DNA of 64,000 nt from Rostratula benghalensis (lineage: Eukaryota; Chordata; Aves; Charadriiformes; Rostratulidae): NCBI GenBank assembly GCA_013399305.1, contig VXAI01000039.1, positions 4,454,372 to 4,518,371 on the forward strand. The letters run 5' to 3'. Below the pieces are notes generated by a model that was not told the DNA's origin, ran no database searches, and saw only the letters and a program-made list of their open reading frames with translations. The translations under genes and the position numbers were made by a program. Positions within the stretch are counted from its first letter, which is position 1; the number at the start of each line of letters is the position of its first letter. Below are positions 29,001 to 56,221 of the stretch, one piece after another.

Positions 29001-31327
29001 TGGCTCAGGACAATATAGTGTTTCCTATCTTGATTTAATAATACAATTCTTACCCTGAAATAACTTTCTTTTATGAACTGATACTTATAGTCCAATACAT
29101 TAATTATATAAAGCTGCACTTACCTTATTTATGCTATGAATATATCAGCATGTGAAAACAGCCTAACCTAAAAGATTAAAAATTGCACCTTTTTTTTTTA
29201 CTCAGCAAATGAATGCTCTGTATTAGATAAACCAAATTAAACAGTAATTACTCATTTCATTAAATTAAAGATGTTATAGAATCATAGAATAGTTTGGGTT
29301 GGAAGAAACCTTTAAAGGTCATCTAGTCTAACCCCCCCTGCAATGAGCAAGAACATCTTCAACTAGATAAGGTTACTCAGAGCCCCCTCAAACCTGACTT
29401 GGAATATTTTCAGGGATGTGGCATCTACCTCCTCTCTGGGCAACCTGTTCCAGAGTTTCACTACATTGTACAAAATGTCTTCATTATATCTAGTTTAAAA
29501 CTTGTCCTATCACACGGGCCCTGCTAAAAGGTTTGTCCCCATCTTTCCTATAAATTCCCTTTAAGTAGTGGAAGGCTACAATAAGCTCTGCCCGGAGCCT
29601 GCTCTTCTCCAGGCTGAACAAGCCCAACTCCCTCAGCCTGTCTTCTGGAGAAGAGGTGCTCCAGCCCACTGATCGTCTTTGTGGTCCTCCTCTGGGCCCA
29701 GTCCCACAGGTCCATGTCTTTCTTGTGCTGAGGTCTCAAAAGCTGGATGCAGTATTCCAGGTGGGGCCTTACCAGAGCAGAGTAGAGGGGCAGAATCACC
29801 TCCCTTGACCTGCTGGCCATACTTTTGATGCAGCCCAGGATAACAGTTGGCCTTCTCAGCTGTGAGCACACATTGTCAGCTCATGTCCAGCTTGTCATCC
29901 AGCAGTACCACCAGGTCTTTCTCTGCAGGGCTGCTCTCAATCCCTTCACTCCCCAGCCACTATTGATACTGGAGGGTTACCCCAAGGCAGGTGCAGTCCC
30001 CTGCACTTGGCCTTGTTGAACTTTGTAACCCATTTGATAGCATTTATTTTTCCTTGGGGATACACTGTGACAGCTTTTGAACTAAACATCTGCTTGTTTC
30101 CCATACTGTAGACCATGTTATGGGCACCAGCAGGAATGTATGGATATTGCAACAAAGTCATAAAGCCAGAAAAGCGTTTGGGGGAGGGAGAGTGAATTAA
30201 GCTTTTTCTGTGGCTTGGAACAGTTCTGTAACCATTTTATAAATCAGACAAGGCAACAGAGGGCACCTGCTAACATCTTTTAGCACTTTAATCATGTCCC
30301 TTCTCTACCTGCCCCTCAGGTAACAAGCTGACATTGCCAAGTGAGTAAGGATGAGAAGAGGGTGCTGGAAAAATGCACACAGACTCTGGTATAGGTGGGA
30401 GAGCAGGGAACCTTCAGAAAGGAAGATGGTGTGAACACAGAAACTCTTCCAACAGGGCGAGAAGGAAATGGAGGATGTACAATGTCCTTCACAGGGGCCG
30501 AACAGAAAAGCTGTGGCGCAGAGGAGAAAACCAGCCTCTGAGAGGATACAGGGACTGAAGGATATCACTCTGCAGGAGGACAGGACATCAGGGACATCGT
30601 TAGGATGGATGTCACTAGTCATAGGGAGAGGATGGGGAACAGAGATCACTGAGAGAGACAGGGAGCACAGCAGAGGCAAAACATTTTGGGCAAGAAAATG
30701 GGGCTCAGCCAGAACGAGAAGTGTGCAAGGGCTAATGGGGAGCTATGGTCGGGCAAAATAAGAGGGATAAATGGAACTACTGGGAGAGTAGGTGGTGTTC
30801 AGTTTTGCAGGGAGCCCTGGAAACAGCAAGGGGTATGAGGGCAGTGCAAACCTAACAGTGAGAAGCAGAAGAACAGCACCTGTTGGGACATGAGCTCAGC
30901 CTAGGAGTGCGTGACCCCCCTCTCGCCAGGAAGCTGGGCTGCACAGTAATCAAGAGCTTGTATTAATTAACAGGGACAAAAGCTGGAATGGGTGTTACAG
31001 CTGCCTTTCTTTTTCCCTCCCTAAGGTACCATAACTTCTTGGGTGGTGATTTTCATACTGCCAATAAATAGTGCTTTGAATCCTCTTCTCTACACTCTGA
31101 CTACACGACCTTTCAAAGAAATGATCCATCAGGTTTGGTATAATTACAGACAAAGAAGATCCAAAAGAGGTAAAGACAATCAGAAAATGTACGGTCCGTC
31201 ATTCATTTGGGTAGAGATGTGGCCAGTGAATGAAATCACACCAAAGCTAACGAAGCCTGTGCTTTGTACAGACTCCTCTGACGCTTCGGTGACTACACAG
31301 TCAACAAGACTAAATTCATACACGTAA
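1935..31327 (+). CDS. RXFP1: RXFP1, relaxin family peptide receptor 1 (5' partial, exons 2-18)
   Basis: A plasma-membrane class A GPCR that binds relaxin through its leucine-rich ectodomain and signals mainly through Gs and cAMP (family knowledge). The spliced exons are 1935-2090, 13562-13666, 14495-14600, 15877-15948, 17040-17111, 18280-18351, 19189-19260, 19897-19971, 20254-20325, 21223-21294, 22056-22127, 23294-23365, 25741-25812, 26020-26249, 27527-27937, 28420-28638 and 31026-31327. Together they give 749 residues in one open frame, ending in TRLNSYT and a TAA stop. The domain order is LDLa with six cysteines, linker, LRR N-cap, ten LRR exons, a hinge with the [13 protein letters not shown] motif, seven membrane segments (TM7 motif NPLLY) and a cytoplasmic tail. 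All junctions are GT-AG and keep frame. Exon 1, encoding the signal peptide, is not in the window. Human RXFP1 is 757 aa, so this looks full length and intact. RXFP2 is the nearest alternative, but the hinge, TM and tail residues fit RXFP1 better. Confidence 0.97.
7442..7498. repeat. 29-bp tandem duplication
   Basis: Two adjacent units with the core gtttaaacatc(a/t)taactgtta, offset by 29 bp and differing at a few positions. The core contains the palindrome gtttaaac. Confidence 0.8.
11977..11986. other. Assembly gap (10 N)
   Basis: A run of ten N in RXFP1 intron 2. Confidence 1.
13562..13666 (+). CDS. RXFP1: RXFP1 exon 3: LDLa-LRR linker
   Basis: Encodes the linker [11 protein letters not shown]... 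through TPEC. The codon shared with exon 2 reads GAG (Glu), where the mammalian protein has Gly. The rest of the DNNGWSLQF motif is intact. The acceptor is cattttattag and the donor is gtaagt. Confidence 0.95.
14495..14600 (+). CDS. RXFP1: RXFP1 exon 4: LRR N-terminal cap
   Basis: Encodes the cysteine-containing LRR cap ([12 protein letters not shown]) followed by [12 protein letters not shown]. The acceptor is ctctcatgcag and the donor is gtaagt. The exon ends with AT of the Met codon completed by exon 5. Confidence 0.95.
15636..15661. repeat. 13-bp direct repeat
   Basis: tttaactaattag followed at once by tttaactaattat, also partly palindromic. It lies in RXFP1 intron 4. Confidence 0.7.
15877..15948 (+). 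CDS. RXFP1: RXFP1 exon 5: LRR 1
   Basis: A 72-nt exon encoding one 24-residue repeat that starts [10 protein letters not shown]. It completes the split Met codon from exon 4. The acceptor is cattcctacag and the donor is gtaagg. Confidence 0.94.
17040..17111 (+). CDS. RXFP1: RXFP1 exon 6: LRR 2
   Basis: A 72-nt repeat exon encoding [18 protein letters not shown] and onward. The acceptor is tcttcttag and the donor is gtaagt. Confidence 0.94.
18280..18351 (+). CDS. RXFP1: RXFP1 exon 7: LRR 3
   Basis: A 72-nt repeat exon encoding [19 protein letters not shown] and onward, nearly identical to mammalian RXFP1. The acceptor is cttgtttcag and the donor is gtatgt. Confidence 0.95.
18642..18661 (+). 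repeat. G-rich tract
   Basis: ggggggggcgggaggggg in RXFP1 intron 7; three to four G-runs could form a quadruplex on the RNA-like strand. Confidence 0.6.
19189..19260 (+). CDS. RXFP1: RXFP1 exon 8: LRR 4
   Basis: A 72-nt repeat exon encoding [20 protein letters not shown] and onward. The acceptor is taattcatag and the donor is gtaagt. Confidence 0.95.
19897..19971 (+). CDS. RXFP1: RXFP1 exon 9: LRR 5 (75 nt)
   Basis: The only LRR exon of 75 nt, giving a 25-residue repeat with [16 protein letters not shown]. Human RXFP1 has the same extra residue here, so the length is ancestral and not an indel error. A long T-run precedes the acceptor. Confidence 0.95.
20254..20325 (+). CDS. RXFP1: RXFP1 exon 10: LRR 6
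   Basis: A 72-nt repeat exon encoding [18 protein letters not shown] and onward, with an NVT glycosylation site. The acceptor is tatatcccag and the donor is gtaagt. Confidence 0.95.
20999..21024. repeat. AT/AC simple repeat
   Basis: tatataaatatatatatacacaca, a short microsatellite in RXFP1 intron 10. Confidence 0.7.
21223..21294 (+). CDS. RXFP1: RXFP1 exon 11: LRR 7
   Basis: A 72-nt repeat exon encoding [19 protein letters not shown] and onward. The acceptor is tattcttgcag and the donor is gtgagt. Confidence 0.95.
22056..22127 (+). CDS. RXFP1: RXFP1 exon 12: LRR 8
   Basis: A 72-nt repeat exon encoding [19 protein letters not shown] and onward. The acceptor is ctttctgcag and the donor is gtaagg. 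Confidence 0.95.
23294..23365 (+). CDS. RXFP1: RXFP1 exon 13: LRR 9
   Basis: A 72-nt repeat exon encoding [20 protein letters not shown] and onward. The acceptor is tgtatttacag and the donor is gtaagt. Confidence 0.95.
24144..24426 (-). mobile_element. CR1 LINE 3' fragment in RXFP1 intron 13
   Basis: Starts on the plus strand with tcatagaatcatagaa, the inverted CR1 terminal repeat, then gtttgggttggaagggacc and the usual 3' UTR blocks through aacaggccctgctaaaa. The element therefore reads on the minus strand, antisense to RXFP1. It is 5'-truncated, about 280 bp, and diverged. Confidence 0.92.
25741..25812 (+). CDS. RXFP1: RXFP1 exon 14: LRR 10
   Basis: A 72-nt repeat exon encoding [20 protein letters not shown] and onward, the last repeat before the hinge. 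The acceptor is ttgtttacag and the donor is gtaagt. Confidence 0.95.
26020..26249 (+). CDS. RXFP1: RXFP1 exon 15: hinge, TM1 and start of TM2
   Basis: Encodes the hinge cysteines ([13 protein letters not shown]), a hydrophobic TM1 ([20 protein letters not shown]) and the loop [11 protein letters not shown]. The acceptor is cacgaccag. The donor gtgagt splits the second Cys codon of SLCC. Confidence 0.96.
26250..27526 (+). other. RXFP1 intron 15
   Basis: An AT-rich intron between the TM1 and TM2 exons. It contains a strongly G-rich stretch at 27279-27321. No other feature is seen. Confidence 0.7.
27279..27323 (+). repeat. G-rich tract, potential G-quadruplex
   Basis: Four or more runs of at least four G within 45 bases (cgggggaggggggagaagg and following), in RXFP1 intron 15 about 200 bp before exon 16. 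Confidence 0.65.
27527..27937 (+). CDS. RXFP1: RXFP1 exon 16: TM2 to TM5
   Basis: A 411-nt exon covering [13 protein letters not shown] (TM2), the TM3 cysteine in [17 protein letters not shown] at the end of TM3 (in place of DRY), TM4 and the second extracellular loop with GVCFPLHSE. The acceptor is ctgtgcccacag and the donor is gtaagt. Confidence 0.97.
28420..28638 (+). CDS. RXFP1: RXFP1 exon 17: TM5 and TM6
   Basis: Encodes TM5 ([15 protein letters not shown]), the third intracellular loop with [17 protein letters not shown], and TM6 with [11 protein letters not shown]. The acceptor is cttaaacag and the donor is gtacgt. Confidence 0.97.
28639..31025 (+). other. RXFP1 intron 17
   Basis: Contains the longest CR1 fragment of the window (29275-30032) and then a purine-skewed, less AT-rich block (about 30340-30960). 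The first 600 bases are AT-rich with nothing recognisable. Confidence 0.7.
29275..30032 (-). mobile_element. CR1 LINE fragment with RT C-terminal remnant in RXFP1 intron 17
   Basis: About 760 bp, antisense to RXFP1. It starts with the terminal atagaatcatagaat repeat and runs through 3' UTR into the end of ORF2. On the minus strand around 29548-29871 it encodes a damaged reverse-transcriptase C-terminus ([20 protein letters not shown] and QHKKDMDL are recognisable), and it extends to ggccttgttgaactt. It is 5'-truncated and inactive. Confidence 0.93.
31026..31327 (+). CDS. RXFP1: RXFP1 exon 18: TM7, tail and stop
   Basis: Encodes TM7 ([19 protein letters not shown]), the proximal tail RPFKEMIH, and a C-terminus ending TRLNSYT before TAA. 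The tail after the WVEMWP motif diverges from mammals, but the last residues STRLNSY are conserved, suggesting a functional C-terminal element. An AATAAA hexamer overlaps the stop codon and is probably not the main polyadenylation signal. Confidence 0.97.
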
Positions 31328-32034
31328 ATAAATACATTTTGAATCTCCATGGTGACATCTGCACTGTTAGCTTCACATCTGTGGGCTTACTGCTTCTCAG
31401 CAATGAGGAAAAGCGAGGGAGGTACGTATGATGCCTGGGCCCACGTGAACCGAAGCAGGGAGAAGAGGGAGCAGCGTGTCTGCTTGCAGGTAGAACTGAC
31501 ACAACAACAATTTTACCAGCTCACAACGGTACCTGACATTTTGACAACTCATCCTAGCTCAGAATGAGAAATCAGTTGTTTGGGTTCTTCCTCCCACTAG
31601 CCGGGAGTGTGGAAAAAACAAAATGAATTGTCATTTAAAATATCTCACCCTGAAAACAGTGCTTCAAAATCACGTATCTTTGAGGGGCAGGGGGAAAAGA
31701 TTTTTGTTAAACCTCTTTAAAAAGAAAAATAATAATCCCTATTTCAAAAGTTAATTTCTTTTTAAGAGTTGATTGGTTTCCTAATTAAGAATTTTTTTCC
31801 CCTCCTTAAAACTTCTGACTGGCCCTATTTAAGCTGCATCAGCTCTTAAAATCTTTAGGGAGTAAGAGACCTAAGACAAATATTTAAACTTCATAATTAG
31901 ACCCATTTATTTTATTTGTCAAAGCCAAACCAGTGAAAATTTTATTCAGTTTAAAAAATTACCAACTATTTTGCTCACGTAAAGACAATCCTGAAATAGT
32001 AACGATTGTTCTATTCAGATAAAACCAGAATTGC

Positions 32035-32052
32035 GGGGGGGGGGGGGAAGGG
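32035..32052 (+). repeat. Poly-G run
   Basis: About fourteen consecutive G followed by aaggg in the probable RXFP1 3' UTR. The length is prone to sequencing error. Confidence 0.7.
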
Positions 32053-32775
32053 AAAAATTTGTTCCTCAACTGAGTGTCCCCCAAGCTGTACCTGCTGGAA
32101 TTTTCCTCCTTCAGAAGAGCATCCTTTCCTGGAAAGGCTGGACAGAGTATCCCAACTTCATGCTGCTCTTTTCCTCCCTGTTTTTTACTGGGCTACCGTA
32201 AGTCGCTCCCTACAGCTTGCAGAATTCAGCAAATTTCAGTCTTAGGATGTGTGTCTGTAACATGCCGTAACGGGAGATGACCAAATAGAAGACTTACTAG
32301 GTGTCATGACATCCACATCTTAATCAACTCGTGCATCTGACTGGATGCATTACAGTTAAAATAACAAGAAGCACAGCCACTCAGCACTATTAGGGCATTA
32401 TTTTACTTCCAACGTTACGAGGCTTGAAAAAAACAAAACCACTTATCTGAAACAATCCTCTAGAGGCACTTTCTTCACATACACTTACCGAAGAGAATCT
32501 TTTCCATCATGAATTACTACAGCTCCTCTAGTTCATTCAGTGCTGTGCTCACAGACTGATAGCCTAGGAGACCACAAAGGTAAAAGAAATACTACTTTTG
32601 CATTGGCAATTTGAAGCCAAAAGACATTTCCAATGTTTGCACTTAACTTCTTAACAGTGTAAGAAGTAGAATGAACAAAGTGTGACTCACACTTCAATTT
32701 GTTTACAGAACTTTGGATTATCTTGAAATTGAAGATTGTTAAGCATCTTGTTTCCACTACTGTATATTTTATTGA

Positions 32776-32781
32776 AATAAA
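32776..32781 (+). terminator. Candidate RXFP1 polyadenylation signal AATAAA
   Basis: A canonical hexamer in attgaaataaaagatt, followed within 40 bases by T/G-containing sequence. An earlier AATAAA at 31327 overlaps the stop codon and is less likely to be used. Confidence 0.4.
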
Positions 32782-33117
32782 AGATTATCTGCTGAACAAA
32801 ATGAATTCTTTTCAAAAATCACTTAGCAATGGGGTTTTTTTTTGTTGTGGGTTTAAAAACAGCTAAGTGAAATCCTGCCATATAGATTGCCTTTAGCTGT
32901 GGCAATTAGAACTCAATTTAAAAGAACTTGTGTTCTCTGAGGGGCCAAGTCTTCTCAATGACTGTAACTGCTTTTGAGGAGATACACAAGGATGCTTGTC
33001 CTTACCATTACTTCTCTTTTTTCACTGAAGTTGATTATGTATATATTCAATGTCATCTTTTTTTTCTGTGAGTAACAACAGAATATCCATTATGTCAGAT
33101 TTTTTTTTTGTAACATC

Positions 33118-33123
33118 TTTATT
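33118..33123 (-). terminator. Candidate C4orf46 polyadenylation signal (TTTATT on + strand)
   Basis: Read on the minus strand this is AATAAAGATGTTAC, about 1.1 kb below the C4orf46 stop. If used, it gives C4orf46 a long 3' UTR (33.1-34.24 kb) that ends about 0.3 kb from the RXFP1 signal. This is inferred from the hexamer and spacing only. Confidence 0.35.
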
Positions 33124-33936
33124 GTTTTGATAAGAAAACTACAGTTTGTCTTTTAAAAAAAGTCCTTCTACCAGTTAAAAAGTCTGACATGGTACAGCCA
33201 TGTTCTCCTGCAGCCTCACATTGCTTTTCAGCATCACTTTTTCACATTGCTCTGGTAAAGGTACAAGAGTTTCAGTACAGCCATTTATTACAGAATAGCA
33301 ATCTTTCAGTCCCAAAGGTTATATTAACAGTAAGCTCTAGATCAATTAACAAGTAATTTCTTAAGGCAAAGATATAAAATAGGACCAAATACTGAAAAAG
33401 CACTAACAGTCCCCCCAAGAGATGGGAGAATACATTTAACAGATTCTTTTCTAACTGATGGAAACCTTTACTTATAGTTCAAAATAATCCATCCTATCAG
33501 TAAACAATGCTGTTAAACTTCTATCATGCAGAGATGTATGATCCATCATAAGGCACTTCATTACAACAGAAGATAGCGTAAAATTGTTTACAGTAATCAA
33601 ACATCTTGCAAAAAGTTTGCAGCTTTATAGAAATATATTGCAATATTGCTAAAAATAGTAAGGTTTGGGATTCGGGGCTTATTTAAAGCTCATAAGTAAG
33701 CCACAACTTGGTATAATTACCCCATCCCAAACACAAAGTAAAAGCGTGCATAGAGAAAACCTGAAGTTAGTTCAGCAAGTTTTTCTGGAGTTGGCAGGGC
33801 TTCCACTGGTGACAGCTCTTAAAAAGGAGGGCTGACAAAGCCTCCTGGCAGGACACCACTTCCCCACCAGTAATGAGTTCAGAGTGTACCACACATACTA
33901 ACTTCGCACCCACCACATTAGCCGAACAAAAAAAAA

Positions 33937-33997
33937 NNNNNNNNNNNNNNNNNNNNNNNNNNNNNNNNNNNNNNNNNNNNNNNNNNNNNNNNNNNNN
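33937..33997. other. Assembly gap (61 N)
   Basis: A run of N just right of an A-tract, between RXFP1 and C4orf46, at the AT-rich edge of the CpG island. Confidence 1.
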
Positions 33998-34241
33998 ATG
34001 CGATCACTTGAACTGCACTGGAAGAGTCTAAAAGTCACAACTGATTCCCTAAACTCAGTGACTTACATACAACATCCATACCAATCATCAAGTATTTCTG
34101 AAAGAACTCCAGGCTCATGGGGAGCTGCCGAGGGAAAACAAAAATTCACGTGCACTCCCTACAAAAAGTCGGTTTTTTTAAAAAAAAAACAAACCACAAC
34201 ACCAAAACCACCGCATCCAGCGCGGCGCGGCGCGACCCGAC

Positions 34242-34651
<410 letters not shown>

Positions 34652-34708
34652 CTCCCGCTCCTCTCACCGGCCCCACCCCCGGCGTCCCGGCTTCCACCGG
34701 TGAGAGGC

Positions 34709-34718
34709 GGGGCGGGGC
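34709..34718 (+). promoter_or_regulatory. GC box (Sp1/KLF-type)
   Basis: GGGGCGGGGC between the divergent start codons, 58 bp from the C4orf46 ATG. It matches the GC-box consensus. Confidence 0.5.
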
Positions 34719-34727
34719 CGTCGCGCT

Positions 34728-34746
34728 GCACGCCGGGAGTAGTAGT
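34728..34746 (-). promoter_or_regulatory. ZNF143/THAP11-like promoter element
   Basis: On the minus strand the sequence reads ACTACTACTCCCGGCGTGC. It agrees at 15 of 19 positions with the ACTACAATTCCCAGCATGC element (consensus recalled from knowledge) that is frequent in bidirectional CpG promoters. Confidence 0.5.
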
Positions 34747-34989
34747 TTTCTCCCGCCCCGCTTCCTCTGGGCCTCGCCCCTTCAGATGTCAGACAAGCGA
34801 ACCGGTTTGCGGCGCTGTGGAAGCCGGGGCGGGTCGTGCTGGGCCGCCGGGAGCGGTCGTCCCGCCGGTCGGACGGGGCGGGCCTGGCCCCTCGCCGGCA
34901 GCCGAGTGCGCAGGCGCGGCCTGGTCGAGAGGGCGGTCGCGGGGAGTGGAGGGCGTTGAGGGGGGTCGCGGGTCGCTGCTGCCGTCGCC

Positions 34990-55217
<20,228 letters not shown>

Positions 55218-55843
55218 ACTGACGGAATTCACTGACTTCAGGTTGCCAACCCAGAAAAGTTGGAGTATTTTATGCTGCATTGTCATTAAAGTACAGCACT
55301 GACTTGAATGTTGAAGAGTTTGAGGCTAATGTGCCATTTTGAATTTAGGTATGACCGTTGCATTAAATGGAAAGTTGGTGCCTTCTGGTTAAACCCTTGC
55401 CTTATTTAAATAGAACTTCTTTACAGGAGTTGTGTGGCAGGCAGAAGAAAGTTCTTCTGAGGACTGACAAAGGAACTTTGGATCCTGGATTTATTGCTGA
55501 AGTTCAGTGGTAACACAAGCCATATCCCAAGCTGTGGGTATGGTGGAAGAATTTAATTGCTATCCTTAAAAAAGGATTTTCGCTCTCTATCTGGAGTGGT
55601 TTACTAGATGTAATCCTACCTTGCAGTAGGGAAAAAGCATCAGTCTAGAAAATTGTCACTGCTTTTAAGTGTTACACATTTTACATCAAAATTTACAGTT
55701 AACATTTTTTTTTCTGATGATAATAGGGAGCCCATCTGCAATGCAACCTGTAAAGTGGTTTAAAAACCAAAAAGTGTAAAACTTGCGCCTTCATTGTACA
55801 TCTGCCAACATTTTTATTCTTTACAAGAAATCAGGCCTGCTCT

Positions 55844-55861
55844 AATAAAAACTCTAATAAA
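55844..55861 (+). terminator. ETFDH polyadenylation signals (tandem AATAAA)
   Basis: Two AATAAA hexamers 12 bp apart inside a duplicated ctctaataaaaa unit, about 630 bp after the ETFDH stop. An ATTAAA at 55285 could make a much shorter 3' UTR. Confidence 0.6.
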
Positions 55862-56006
55862 AACTGGCTGAATTGTCTTAGTGTTAAAGCAAGCTTCTTA
55901 GGAAGCACTAATTATTAAAATAAAACCCAACTGCTACTGATTTGCTCATTAGAAATGGCAGCTGAGTGACAGAAGAAAAAGGAAAATCACTTTTGAACAG
56001 TTTGTC

Positions 56007-56012
56007 TTTATT
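56007..56012 (-). terminator. PPID polyadenylation signal (TTTATT on + strand)
   Basis: Read on the minus strand as AATAAAGAC, about 120 bp below the PPID stop codon. It is the first canonical hexamer on that strand. Confidence 0.6.
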
Positions 56013-56132
56013 ATTAGACTTTTGAATTGTAAACACTGAAGACTGCAGTACAGGGCAAATGAAAGAAGCAGCTCCATTTATCCTTTTGCATGAGTTAGTG
56101 CATAGATTTAAAAGTTTAGGGAAAAAAAAACA

Positions 56133-56221
56133 TCAAGCAAACATTTTAGCATAAGCCGCCTTCTCTTTCTCCTTTTGGGCTTTTATCTTCTGCTTGATTT
56201 TGAGTGTTTCTGTCTGGATTG
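56133..56221 (-). CDS. PPID: PPID last exon: C-terminal basic helix
   Basis: Encodes AIQTETLKIKQKIKAQ and KEKEKAAYAKMFA, followed by TGA. The acceptor is tttttgcacag. The charged helix is conserved with mammals. Confidence 0.96.

Larger units (their letters stand above)
31328..32800 (+). other. RXFP1: Probable RXFP1 3' UTR
   Basis: Non-coding sequence after the RXFP1 stop. The best polyadenylation signal is AATAAA at 32776-32781, about 1.45 kb downstream. A 14-base G-run lies near 32035. The extent is inferred from the signal only. Confidence 0.45.
55218..56132. other. Convergent 3' UTRs of ETFDH (+) and PPID (-)
   Basis: Between the two stop codons lie plus-strand polyadenylation hexamers at 55285 (ATTAAA), 55844, 55856 and 55919 (AATAAA) and a minus-strand AATAAA at 56007-56012. 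The two transcripts probably end within about 150 bp of each other or overlap slightly. Confidence 0.7.
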
